Assembly (NCBI RefSeq): GCF_947623445.1
Contig: NC_135240.1
Location: forward strand, 4,464,001-4,528,000
DNA: 64,000 nucleotides
Source of the DNA: Clavelina lepadiformis
Taxonomy: Eukaryota > Chordata > Ascidiacea > Aplousobranchia > Clavelinidae
Reading direction: 5' to 3'
Shown: positions 32,448 to 44,210 of the stretch, in pieces
How positions within the stretch are numbered: the first letter of the stretch is position 1
How the letters are laid out: each line of letters opens with the position of its first letter
The notes under the pieces: generated by a model
What the model was told of the DNA's origin: nothing
Seen by the model: only the letters and a program-made list of their open reading frames with translations
The model's database searches: none
Position numbers and translations under genes: made by a program

Positions 32448-35400
32448 TCAGTGTTTTTCGAGAACCTTGGAGAGCAAACTGTTGAGTCGGTTGACCATGG
32501 GACGCGCGTCTTCGATCAAACCAGCAGACACCATCGCGTTATCGTAAAGCTGGAAGGGAAGATGACGTAAGATGGCGGAGTGAAAAGGTAAAGACGAATG
32601 ATTAGAATCTCACCTGCTCCAGGACCAACTTGGCTAAATCTTCGTCCTCCGCTCGTAACTTGGAAAGTTTCATCACAACTGGGTGGCTGCAAACGTCATA
32701 ATCAACATTGTTACGTCATAAGCTAGACTGTATTTATTTTTGCCAAACGTGGACGCATTACCTCGAATTAAGCTGTAGGGTTGGTTTGAAAAGTCCGATT
32801 TTCTCGCTGTCGCTGAGTCCTTTAGGGTTGGTCAGGTATTGGCTCTTTATGAAGTGTCGGACTGAACCCATCTCCCACACTGTCACCATAGCCGGGTGTT
32901 TGTCCAACTTGTCGGTCAGCTGTTAATGTTAAACATACTATCACCTTACCACTCTTCTCAGCATCACTGGCCTTTATTACGTCATCAACAACAACTTGTG
33001 ACATCATAGCACCCACCTTAACATCTGTGACTTTCTCATCGAGAGAAAGTTTTGCCCACGAAGCGAGTCCAGCCCCATCACTGCTTGACAGTTTGATCTC
33101 GGCTGAGTCGCTTCCAACTATGCTCTCATCCTTGGCTCCATCGTGTGGCTTCATCTGGTCCACCACCGCCTGGTTTTCCAGCGACGAAAGTTGCTTCCTG
33201 CAACAGCGCCACCATGACCACTTCACCACGTTAGTCAGAGTCACATGACCGATACTCACGAATCGAAAGTTTTGAGTTGCAGCATCATGAGTTCATCGTA
33301 GGCGTCGAAGCAGAACAAAACCTCCAGTCCCTTGCTCTTTGCTGCCTCGAAGTACGGGGAGGTCTCGGCCAGGTGACGACTGAAAATATTGAAATGAAAA
33401 TTACGTAACCCACCGAGCAGTATGAAGGACCTAGCAGGTCACGGATGGGTACCTTGGTGCGCAGAGGTAGAGGATGTTTCGTTGGTCCGTCTCCATCCTT
33501 GACACGTAGTCGTGCAGTGATGTCACTTCCCCAGCAGGCAAGGAGGAGGATTCGTATCGGAGGAGCTGAGCAACTTCCTCCTGAAGAAAAAACTTGGTAA
33601 ATTATTTATTCGGCTTCTCCGTTATAAATGAGCTTGGTCAATGAAACTGTGAGTTCAACAGCATCTGCACAGAAACTTCCAAACCTGGGAAAGTGAGGTC
33701 AAGCTTTATACTTGCAACTCTACATTTGGTTTTACAACAAAAATTTTGCCAATATTTGAGCTGCCGAATCAGGAATAATATTGCGACAAAAACTAAGGTT
33801 GCCGAGATTTATCTTCATATTGTTCAACCTTCTTGTCTTGCGTCTCCTCAGCAAGAACACCTTCAGTAATAAACATCTTATAGTTTTCGTGAAATTTCAA
33901 ATATTTCTCGGGATCTTTCCTGCTCTGCTCGAGGAAGAATCGAATCATCCGACTCGTGATGGTTTCACGCAACTTCCTACAACAGACATCACATTAACCC
34001 ACAGAGAGCCAGTGCCGCATAACTGACTAAGCAGACTCATCAGGTATTTTATGTCAAGCATCACATGATGGCGCACATCTGTAAAATGATAATTCCTCAC
34101 TGACCTGATGAGGGCGCTGTTCTGGAGGAGCTCTCTGCTCAGGTTGAGGGGGATGTCCTCGCTGTCCACGACCCCGCGCAAAAATCGAAGCCATTTTGGC
34201 AGAAGGTTTTCTGTGTTGTGCTGCACCAGGATCTTTCTGCTGTACAGCGAGACACCGGATGTCCCTGTTGTGTTTTGTGTCATTTCAAGCAGGGTCGGTC
34301 GTTCTTCCGCGACATAGAATATGCTGAGAACAAAGTGAAACGTCAGATGGAGCATCTGTGGTCACACCATAATTTAGAAACATCAACTCCATCATAATGT
34401 GGGCAGTCAGTGAAGGACTAAACCAAAGCTGATTAGCAACAACGTTATGCAACCGCTATAATGTGCGTCATCAGCATAAAATGAAAGACCTTGGCAGAGA
34501 AATACTTAACACCAAAGCTGATAGGTCACAATAAATCAGTTCAAAGAAGACATCACCTTCTGATATTGAGGGGGGCATCGGTTTTGTAGAAGAGTTTGTA
34601 CAAATAATGTTCGTGATCATTCCCTGATAGATATTGGAAGAAATTTAGGTGATGTTCGTCGCTGATGTCCTTCTGCTCCACCGTCCACAGAGGCTTGAAA
34701 CAGAAAGATATAAGTTGAGGTTGAGCGCGATCTCATTGATGGCCGAGTGATGACAAACCTGCACGGTGTTGATCACTTTCCCGTTAAGTCGAACAGGAAA
34801 TCCGACGAACGTGCTGTGCTTCTTGATGATCTGCTCCACTGTTCCGTCCTCGGCAAATTTTCGACAATCTGGCTTCAGGGTGACGACTATTTTCGTGCCA
34901 GGACTCACCGCCTTGGCTTCTGATATCTTGTACGAGACTCCTCTGCAAAATATCATCATGAGCGACTCAACATCTTGTTGCATCAGAAATTCAACTTCTC
35001 TCGAAACATCGGCTCCAATTCAGCTTCAGGGAAAAACTTTTCAATATTGCACGGAGGTCAGCGCTCACCCCTCACAAGTCCAACTATATCCCTTGCTTCC
35101 CTGCTCATGAGATTTAGTGTACACCGCCACCTTGTCACCGACCATGAAGGTTGAGTAGAAGCCAACTCCAAACTGTCCAATAATTGAGGAACTGGCATCA
35201 CCTAGTGGTAGGTACAGAGGGATACACGTAAGTAATTTACTTTCATCATTGTGCTTTGCAATTATGTTTTCATTATTTTAACCTGTGCTCTGAAGAAAAG
35301 TTTGAATATTATCTAAAACTAGAATAACTCTTTAACTGCATATACAACAACTTTTCATATAAAAACAATTTCCGTTTTCACACCTAAAAAATTTCAATTA

Positions 35401-36487
35401 ACGCAAAGAATGTAAATCGTGACATCACAATCACCTTTCTCCTTCATCGACTCCAGGAAAGCTTTTGATCCGGATCTTGCGATCATTCCGAGGTTCTTCA
35501 CGAGCTCTTCTTTGGTCATCCCGATACCGGTGTCTTGTATCGTGAACGTGTTGTCGTATTTGTTTGTCCGAATGTGAATTTCGAGCGGAGCGTCGTCAGC
35601 AACCCCACCTTCGGAAGTTAATCGATTGTATCTCAGCTTCTCGAGAGCATCGCTTGCGTTTGATATGATCTCACGAATGAAAACCTGAACAATGACACTT
35701 TGATAAAATTATAAGGCCGACTGCTTCAGATTTCAAATCATTTCATCTCATGAATTTTGTTCAACTGACTTCATTTTCGGAATAAAGAGATTTTGCAACA
35801 ATGTTGAGCAATTCTGCCGTTTCCGCCTGAAACTCGAACTGATCCGCATCTCCGATGATCTTTTCCTCATCCCTTATGACATCCTGATCCTCTTTCAACT
35901 CTTGAGCCTCCACGGAATATTTCCTGGATAGAGATGATGACGGAAGTGATCTTGTACAAATATGTCGACCTGTGACACAGACATCTTATGACTACATCGA
36001 CAACAACACATAAATATATTTAATCAAACCGAACAATGGGGAAAATCCCACCATCAGTTCTACATTTGGCTATACCTGCCTTTATAAGATAATATTCACA
36101 TTTCACAACAATACCAGTTAACACGAATAACCACACAATAAATATAAATTAATCTCATAGTTGCAAAAAATGTGGATATCCACTCGGCAATATCAGATTG
36201 TTGTATAGACCTGTACCGGTCGTTGGTTGAATGACTTGATAACAAACTGGGGAGCGCTGTGGTCTAGCCGCCGATGACGTCAAAGGCTTTAAAACCCTCG
36301 CCAACAATATCCTGTTTGGCCACAAAGACATTGTAGCATTTGTGGTTGTTTAGCCTATTTGGTAATATCAGAGTATGATTGAATCAGGAAAGTTCCAAAC
36401 TTACGGTAACCTACCAAATGTTGAAATAAATTGAATTTTTTTCGCCTGAACGCATTTTTATGAAAGATGGCAATAATAGAATTGTGC
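32448..36487 (-). CDS. TRAP1: TRAP1, mitochondrial Hsp90 (5' end unresolved)
   Basis: Many short exons encode an Hsp90-family chaperone. N-terminal ATPase motifs are present: the ATP-binding block ([30 protein letters not shown]), then [19 protein letters not shown]. Middle-domain blocks LYSRKILVQ and [20 protein letters not shown] match TRAP1 rather than cytosolic Hsp90. The C-terminus ends [15 protein letters not shown], with no MEEVD or KDEL tail, which also fits TRAP1. The exon ending at 35969 starts with Arg/Ser-rich sequence ([18 protein letters not shown]), a presequence-like stretch. A further upstream exon at 36405-36487 (good acceptor ctcttacag, donor gtaagt, basic and free of acidic residues) joins in phase, but I did not find the initiating ATG. 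TRAP1 folds proteins in the mitochondrial matrix and restrains respiration and permeability-pore opening. Confidence 0.9.
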
Positions 36488-37290
36488 TGTAAGAGGGTAT
36501 AGGTTAGCATGGCCACCAAACCGACATTTAAAAGAAAAGACGCTTGTCAAGACTAGGTTATAACCGTCAACCTAGGCCTATAAGCTAAGTAGCGAACTGT
36601 AATTTGGGCTAAAACAGCAACCATCCTAGCAGGGAGGCTTCATGTGTTTGCCTGCATGCTGCCATCAACAACGCTTTACTTGGCCGTTTCTTTTACTTTT
36701 GCACATCCATATTGGGATCGATTATTAAATTATTGCGTCATAATTTCTATAGTATTACCTCAAACTTCCTTCCCAGTTAGGCGTTCATGTCGAAGTGCAA
36801 AAGTATGAGAGCTAGGCCTATACGGTACCTACGTTACGGTTAGCCCCACTGCAGCAAGGGAAATTGTTGCCAAGCTTGTCACGTGTTTCCAGACAATGCG
36901 CGTACTAAAAAGGATACAGCACTTTGGGTTAATTCAGAGACAAGATCGACTTCTTTTAGAATATTTTTTGCACAATCTTTCAGGCCGTAAAAGTCTGCAT
37001 AGCAGCTACAACCAACAAGACCAATACTTAATGCTCAGAGTTTTACTGCCGCATTGATGTTGCTCAAAGATGTCAATACGCTCCACGAATACGGCTGACC
37101 ACCGGATTTGCAATTATTTTGATGGTGTCATTTTATTATCAAGGGGTTGTGATAAATATATCAATTAATGTAATATAAAATTGTGTACGACATAGAATTC
37201 TCATCTATCGAATCAGTGAAGCATAACACTGCGTGACGTAATCGATTGCTTCCCTGTTACTGTGCGTGCATTACGAGTTATCACTTATTC
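36488..37290. other. Intergenic DNA upstream of TRAP1
   Basis: About 800 bp that should contain the TRAP1 promoter and perhaps its missing first exon. No other coding sequence recognised. Confidence 0.4.
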
Positions 37291-37478
37291 AATGTTCTAT
37301 TTTGATTTATTCGTTCAATGAAGCTTCAATATAATCAGATTATACAGTTGTCATTCCTGTGTCATTATTGCTGAAGTCTATCAAAGTTCACTGTTAAGAT
37401 ATACACAAGTAAACAGACTTTGTAAGGAAGTGGGCAAACCTTACAGGTTAAGGTACCATACACCACTTTTCATTACAA
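37291..37478 (+). repeat. Direct repeat block, copy A
   Basis: Begins AATGTTCTAT and ends CCACTTTTCATTACA. It matches copy B at 38271-38406 in two conserved segments (the GAAGCTTCAA-ATATAATCAGA-ATACAGTTGTCATT part and the AAACCTTACAGGTTAAGGTACCATA part). Copy A carries about 50 extra bases between them. The small ORF at 37483 starts directly after it. Confidence 0.85.
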
Positions 37479-37482
37479 ACTG

Positions 37483-37755
37483 ATGCAGCCGAGTGAGGAC
37501 GATAAAAGAAGACATTTTCATTACAAATTGGTGCCAACGAGCTCGACTAGAAGTTTCGAAGATATGTCTCATCTACAACCCATACAACACTCATTGGATC
37601 CAACCGACGGACATCTCGACAATGTGATTTTCAGTCAAATCACCCTCAACGATGGTGACGAAGAATCGCCTGGACTTGTTCAACCAACTTCAAATGCAAG
37701 AATGACCGACACACCAAGCACGCTAATCCATCCACTAGGCGTGGCAGGACAGTAA
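37483..37755 (+). CDS. Small uncharacterised ORF (90 aa)
   Basis: An ATG-led ORF beginning MQPSEDDKRRHFHYKLVP and ending HPLGVAGQ with a TAA. I recognise no domain, signal peptide or membrane segment; it is hydrophilic and rich in Ser, Thr, Pro and Asp. It lies between two copies of a duplicated block in a gap between two - strand genes. It could be the first exon of an unrecognised gene or a single-exon small protein, or a chance frame. Its length and absence of hydrophobic runs make it worth keeping, at low confidence. Confidence 0.35.
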   Translation: MQPSEDDKRRHFHYKLVPTSSTRSFEDMSHLQPIQHSLDPTDGHLDNVIFSQITLNDGDEESPGLVQPTSNARMTDTPSTLIHPLGVAGQ

Positions 37756-38270
37756 AGAAACTTTGTCGATATTTGGACATTCAGTAATGATTTTTTGTTT
37801 GTTTATTCTCTAGCCTATATATCATAGCGTGTTGTTTTGTATTTTACTGTATGTTTTTGGTCAAGCCTATAAAGCATAACTTGAGTCTTATGCCTAGGAT
37901 ATTGTCCATTTGTCTCGCTGTCAAGTTGTCGTACCTCGCAAGGGTTTAAATTTAAAAGGACCTGTGTTAGGAATCTCTGACAATATGATGTTACATTTAT
38001 GTTGATCATAAATTGCTTTAAATTGCATTTTAAGCAATTTCCTGGGAGGAGGTTATGTGATGATATTATAAAATTGCTTGCAAATCGAATGCCGCATAGA
38101 ATACGGAAATCGGCAAAGCAAAGCATTGCGTTACGTGTCGCCTATGCATGACTTCCTGTGTATCGTTATAAATCGTGACGTGAGTTATTCTTTCATATAT
38201 AGCTATTCATTGCGTCACAGTCTACGAAGTTAACCCTAGAAAGTGGTCGACTTTATTATGTAGCTGTCCC

Positions 38271-38406
38271 AATGTTCTATCTAAATGTATTCGTTCAAAG
38301 AAGCTTCAAATATAATCAGAATATACAGTTGTCATTGTTGTGTAACCTTTGTAGTGAAGTGGGTAAACCTTACAGGTTAAGGTACCATATACCACTTTTC
38401 ATTACA
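38271..38406 (+). repeat. Direct repeat block, copy B
   Basis: Second copy of the block at 37291-37478, about 980 bp downstream in the same orientation. It ends in CCACTTTTCATTACAG followed by GGTG, which resembles a 3' splice site; copy A has lost that AG. No ORF like the one after copy A follows it. Confidence 0.85.
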
Positions 38407-38747
38407 GGGTGTTAAAACGCAAGCAATTTGATTTGAAGAAACTTCTCTTAATTAGGAGAATCTCTTTTCTAGTTTTCTTCCACGTCCAAGTGACAACAAA
38501 AACCGCAAGAAACAGCACTTTGGATAGAGCGAAAAGTTATCGTTGAGTTTCAATCATGTAAACATTTTCTCAGCCAAATAACATCCACCGTACGACATTA
38601 TTGTCGTCGATTTCAACTGGATTTTTAAATAAATGCGCTCGCCAACCTACAGATATGCGATATGTGTAAACTTTCTCAGTCGGAGGATAAAAGATTATCA
38701 CACCAGCTACAGTGAGGTAAGGAAAACCGCACACAGTAATTTGACCT

Positions 38748-38753
38748 TTTATT
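38748..38753 (-). promoter_or_regulatory. Probable TRIP4 polyadenylation signal
   Basis: AATAAA on the - strand about 30 bp after the TRIP4 stop codon. Confidence 0.5.
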
Positions 38754-38779
38754 CCAGAAATGATTAAGTTATTGCAGCT

Positions 38780-41073
38780 TCACATTTGCAAACTTGACTT
38801 TGCGGGTCGATGAACATTACGGTCTAATCTCCATATTTTATGCTTTCCTTTAACTGGAAATTTTACAGCAAGTTCGCGCGGATTTTCACAGACAAACACG
38901 TAAGCAGCAACTGACTCCCCCCGAGGATAAGACTCCCGGTAATCATCCTGCGACAAAACTTCTCTGACATCGACACAACCCAGGAGACATCCGACGGGAT
39001 AGGAGGTTGGAAACTCTGGCACGGAGTCAAGCTCATCAATCGACTCCCAATGACGTCTGTGCTCCTCCTCAACCAATGAAATTTCATCTTTAGTCGGCTG
39101 TTTCGATGCGGCAGCGATCCACAATCTACCTCTGTGACCAGAATACCTGGAATTTACATGAAGATGATAAATTGTGAGTAAGCTTCACTGCAGCATCAAA
39201 TATGTGTCTCATGGAGTCATGGTGCATGAGCTGTACCAGGCCTCAGCATTTTCACCTGACTGATTTCTAGGCCAGGTTTTCAAAAATTATGAGCTTTGGG
39301 CCAGAAAAAAGTTGCGTTCCCGTTAGCGTAAGTTGTTTACTATTTCAGTGGGCACCATGCCGAAGACAGCTAAAGTACTTCGAGCGATTGGAAATTTGGA
39401 TTGGAACAAAGTTGAGCCAATAAAGTTCCATTGTATTATGGCAAAAACTAATTCCCAAACAACTCACCACGACCTTCCCTCATCCATTTTAATCCCTCGG
39501 ACGAGCAACGATGCCCACGGCTGATGCATACTAAGGCACATGCCGGGATCTGACATCTCCATCAACTGTTTGTCTTGCAGTCGGTTGTTTGGTTTACTCC
39601 ACACGTTGTCTGTCTTGTCATCTGCGTAATCTTCAACCGTCACCAATGTTGGAACGTGACCTCGGACATTAGGGTTAACCAGTCCAGGGAAACTTTCGTC
39701 CAAGTGAATTTCCTCGGACACTTCGCGTTCATTGAAAGAATTACTGAACGAGCCTCCAAAGTTGGCAGACATAACATCCTCATCCTTTGTGACATCATAA
39801 TTATCATGCATATCATCGATGACACGTCGACCAGCAAAGTCCAAGGTGACCTTCACAGTAACAAACAGGATCACCATTTGACCTATTAAGCCAGAGTGAG
39901 TTGTAAAACATCTCTCAATATCTATCATAACCACCAGCTACAATCAACCAAACAAACTGCCCCAAATACATGCCAAGAAAGTTGACACAGTAACTTTGTG
40001 TTTTCATGATGCACAACCTTCCTATTGAGTCTTGATCCATGTCGTCGCTCATAATTTTCTTCTTGTTTTGCCTTCAGTAACTTTCTCTCTTTGTCACTCA
40101 ACCAGACGTTTGCGTCTGTTGCAAAATAATCCGACTCGTCATCGATGACGCGAGTCCGCTGAGCACAAGTCCGGTCGTAGTTCAGCAACCTTTCCTTGTA
40201 AGCGCGAGCTTTCTCCAGAGCATTTGCGATATTTTTATCATTCTCTGTAAAAAGCGAGTTCCATCGGAATCAGCAACAAGCAACGTGGAGCAACTTGAGG
40301 CATAAAAATGATAAAAACCTGCTTTAGTGAGCGCTTTCCCCCCCGGAACACTCATCAACTTTTTGTGCAGTTTTTCGCTCTTGTTTGACTTTCGAGCCAA
40401 CACCTCTCTCTCCTTCCTCGTGCACACGAGCTCCCCACAGAAGAGGCAGGGACCAGAGCCCTCCTGCTCACAGACGACTCGACCGCATCCCAAACAATTG
40501 TTGACAAGTCTGAAAAAGAAGTTGTTCGTGAAAAAGACATGAAATACTTACAAATGAATCGTCAACCTACTTGTGTTTCTGAGCTTGACATTCACATGAA
40601 TGCCTTCCTGGGAGTCTGACGGCATTGGTCCTCACTTCTCCATCCTGACCATAGAGTGACACATAATTGGTTTTCTTTTTGCTCTTTTTACTGGGACTTA
40701 ACTCATTTAAACTCTCATTAACTGCAGTCATGTCAAAAGGATTGATTTTGCTTTCCATCTTTTTCAAAGCTTTTTGTTTTGACACATTTTTTCTAGATTT
40801 ACTTGTATCCTCCTTTTTATACGCCACCATGTTCTCTGGTGCAGATATTCTTTGCCACCTAACGACCAGTTCCCGGATGAAATCACGTTGTGGACCATCC
40901 AAACTGGCTTCATCGCCGCTTCCAGTAAGAAGCTCCTTAACAAATCCGACCAATTCATCCTCGGTGGGAATGGAGAGAAGATAGTTGCTGATGTCGTTCA
41001 CAGAACTTGCATCGATACCGAGCAGCTTGGTAAGTTCTCCAATGACCCATTGTTCTAAGTTTTCAGCTGCCAT
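38780..41073 (-). CDS. TRIP4: Activating signal cointegrator 1 (TRIP4/ASC-1)
   Basis: Five or six exons. Start chosen at the ATG giving MAAENLEQWVIGEL, as in the family; an upstream in-frame extension has no support. The N-terminus is the ASCC-binding helical region. A C2HC5-type zinc finger follows at about 40440-40600 (CECQAQKHK, then NNCLGCGRVVCEQEGSGPC, CLFCGELVC). The central block TRVIDDESDYFATD is strongly conserved. The C-terminal ASCH domain begins CLSMHQPWASLLVRGIK near 39510 and continues through GRLWIAAASKQPT and YPVGCLLGCVDV to IWRLD. TRIP4 is a subunit of the ASC-1 complex, which acts in transcription coactivation, in splitting stalled ribosomes and in alkylation repair. The stop is at 38780. 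Confidence 0.94.
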
Positions 41074-42040
41074 TAATTGGATGCATCGGTTAAACTGGTA
41101 TCTACTATACAAGCTGCAAAAAGTGTAAACCTGTTCATGTAGATACTTACTAGTTTTCCTCAAGTGCTTTTAACACAAATTTTGGCATGATCACCTGCAC
41201 TGGAGTCTTAGTTCTTTCTTTATTATAAATTGGCATTAAAATTAGCAAACTGCTGAGTAAATAATGCGTCTTTGCCTAGTTTATTTGTAAATCGACAAGA
41301 ATGTGTAAAAGTTTGACATGTACTGAACATTGATGAGACTCTTGTGTCCTGCATGGAAAGCAAGTGTTGTCCGCTGCACAAAATGGATCAAAAAGGCTAC
41401 TTTGTAAGCTAAGTAATTTTCAAACTGCGATTTTTGGTGCACACTTTTTTTTGCTTACCTGCGAACACCAATCTTTAAAAATTGTGATAAGTGCTGCACA
41501 AAAACTTTCCATTCTAGTCTTCCTGAGTTTACTTTTCCTCTATCAGTCTTTGGCGTATTAGCTCTAAATTAATTTAACTGCAGTTAACGTGAAAATGAGT
41601 GGCTGGCAGCTCGACTATGACTGGAAAGTAGGTTAGGGCAGTATTCAACGAGAAATCGTCAAATTGTGTGTTCACCGTCGCAATTATGGCATTACGGTGT
41701 GCACTGTAAAGGCTCAATTCTTTGTTTTTTTATTATAAATTTGCGTTCAAACAACAAGTTTTTCATTATCAATTATATATGGGTGTGAAGATAAAAACCG
41801 TTGGCGTGCACGTTGATAAACCTCGTTCATGCAGGTACCACCCTTCCCACTATGTAGCTATGGGCTGGCAGTGACAGACTGGATCTGGATGAGTGCATAA
41901 CTTTGCAAGTGCTAAGACCAAGTGTTAATAACATTGCGCGTTTAAGCTGTGAAATATTTCCACAATAGACTATGTAACACTTGCAAACATCCCTAAGTTG
42001 TAGCCTAAAACTACTGATATTTACTATCTATAGTCTATAC

Positions 42041-42194
42041 CAGGGATGTCCAACCTTTTATTATAGTGGGCCGCATTGTCACTTGAAATAATTCAATGGG
42101 CCGCAGAACCTATTAAATTTCAAGAAAAATGGGTGCATAAAGTACATACTTTTGGAGTGAAAATGACTAGCGGGCCGCAGGTTGGACATCCCTG
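42041..42194. mobile_element. hAT-type MITE, 154 bp
   Basis: Inverted ends CAGGGATGTCCAACCT and, on the other strand, CAGGGATGTCCAACCTGCGG. Perfect 8-bp target duplication GTCTATAC at 42033-42040 and 42195-42202. Repeated GGGCCGCA motifs lie near both ends. No coding capacity. The end sequence and 8-bp duplication place it with hAT elements, but the ends differ from those of the element at 30550, so a different parent mobilised it. Confidence 0.9.
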
Positions 42195-43512
42195 GTCTAT
42201 ACTGTCACTGCATAGTCTCCTTTACTTTTGCACTAACTCTCATATCTCAATCCTACTGGAAAGTTTGTATGATGCAATCCGGAGTAGAATGTTAGCTTCT
42301 AGCTGGCGCAGAATTGCGGTTTTGCCGGTTATGTGTTATAATAAGTATATTCCGCTGGTGTGACGCAAATTATGGCATTTAGTTGCAACTTCTGATCCAA
42401 GTCAAGCCAACAGACCCTTTCTATCACACACTGGTGACAAAATCACGCGAGCAGACAATTTTTAGAAGAGAGTTTATTCACCAGCAAAGACTAAACAATA
42501 CAAATGTGTATCGCAGAAAAGACTTTGAAAATAAACCAATTTTTTGAAATGGAAATAAATAAATCCAAAAACGTATGAGGCGTTGGACTGAAATGACAAC
42601 GGTTGCTAATTACAATCGTGTCTGCTGATATTTTACAGCGGCCAACCACTTTGAAGTTACTCTAAAAATGAATCAAAATATGTCATGGAAAAGTTTAATT
42701 TGGGCTTTCGGCGGGAGGTGATGACCAAAATCGCCGTCAAACGTCGAAAATATATCGAAGTCGAAAAAATCCAAAGGTCGCTAATTACAATCGTGTCCGC
42801 TGGCATTAATTAAAGAAATTACCATAATACATTATTATTAGCAACATCATTAACAATAGGTTACATTTCTAACAATGGGCATTGTCTGTAATGGTGCGTC
42901 ACGTTTGCTTTTCATAGTTTTAACGCGGCTGAAACATGGCTTTTACTTGTAGCGTTCACGATCCTGTCCGTCTATACAGCCTACATAGCCTATATAGCTA
43001 AACGTCATTCATTGTGCTATACAAGTTCTCTTTACTCTCCACATTGGAGTTTTTCTGTTTCCAATGAACTTCACTGAAATGATCATAACATAATGTTACT
43101 ACGCGTTATATGAATTATTTGGAACGGTGAATTCGTGAATTTGCGAAATCTGGTGAATTTGCATAAATTTTTTGTCACATTTTTACAGTTTGTTTGTTTA
43201 GTTGTGGAAAGTATTGCGGAGTATATTTTGTGTCACCGCGCACGCTGTAAGGTTTCGTACAGCGGATTCAGTTTGTTTTCTCAGGCCGGAAAGTAATGGC
43301 GGTTTACGACTAGAAATCGTCCGTTAAAGACACAGGTTTCAACTTGACGGCATGGCACTGAAGCTTCAATTTTTTGTTTATCGGAAATTATCGTTCAAAC
43401 AAATAAGCGTGACGTGATATTCAGCAATAACTATTGACCATATTTCGATGAGAATCAATGGAAATTTTTCCGGCCCACAATATTAATTTTGATAAGGTGT
43501 TAAATAAATTGC

Positions 43513-43610
43513 CTATAGTGTAGAAGTACACAACCAAATGACGTCACAATTTGAGTAGATGGGGTCCAGTCTACAAAGGCATCCTGTGGTTGTACACTTG
43601 TATACTAGAG
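43513..43610. mobile_element. Short inverted-repeat element (MITE), family copy 2
   Basis: Inverted ends (CTATAGTGTAGAAGTACACA against CTCTAGTATACAAGTGTACA on the other strand). Read on the - strand it aligns along its whole length with the element at 14161, including the TCAAATTGT and GTCATTTGG core, at very roughly 70 percent identity. No clear target duplication is left, so it is an older copy. Confidence 0.6.
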
Positions 43611-44210
43611 CCAATTTTAGAATAAAAATTTCAAAGTGACCGGATGTCGACTGATATTACCAGAATTAGAAATATGCTATGTTTTTCACCGAGAAATTGT
43701 GCGTGCAGAGACACAAAATTTGGTGTGCGCTGTTGGGTCATCTCTTTGTTTATTTAGTATAAATTGGTCTTCACAGAACACTGTATTCTGTATAAATATA
43801 CATACAGTGGTAAATCATAACTATTCGGTCTATTTGTTTGTATTACAGTTCAGTCTGTGGTCATTTTAAACATTTACGATACGTTGGCAAACTATTTTCT
43901 TTTTCTCACTAGAAATGAAAAGTTACAGATATGTACAGACTGCAATATTTATGTTTATTTATTTATATATTTTTAGCTTAAAATGTATTTTCATTGAGTG
44001 CAGCCACATTCAAGCCTCATTCTTTGCTCTTCGCAACCTCGTTAACTTAACTACTGGTTATGTAAAATGGTCCCGTCTCCTCTGTCTGTTTTAGCCTATT
44101 TTTAGTGCTGTTTATTTTACTATTTTTTAGTATCTTATACTTGTTTCAGAGGAATAGTTGGAATTGTGTCTGAAGTTAAGTGGCTTTGCATGACCCGGCC
44201 ATCCTCTATA

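Larger units (their letters stand above)
41074..44210. other. Intergenic region between divergent TRIP4 and neurobeachin genes
   Basis: About 3.1 kb. Both promoters should lie here. It contains two MITEs (42041 and 43513), a 25-bp direct repeat (ctaattacaatcgtgtc) at about 42606 and 42780, and degenerate repeats built around 'ttattataaattggc'. No coding exon recognised. Confidence 0.45.

Noticed and set aside
31892-32485. Open stretches on both strands next to the TRAP1 3' end.
   Set aside because: No start, splice signals or domain could be supported, and the region contains the TRAP1 poly(A) signal.
36405-36511. ATG at 36511 (- strand) as the TRAP1 start.
   Set aside because: Read carefully, that frame reaches a stop within 20 codons; the exon is only open in the frame entered from an acceptor at 36488, so the true start lies further upstream.
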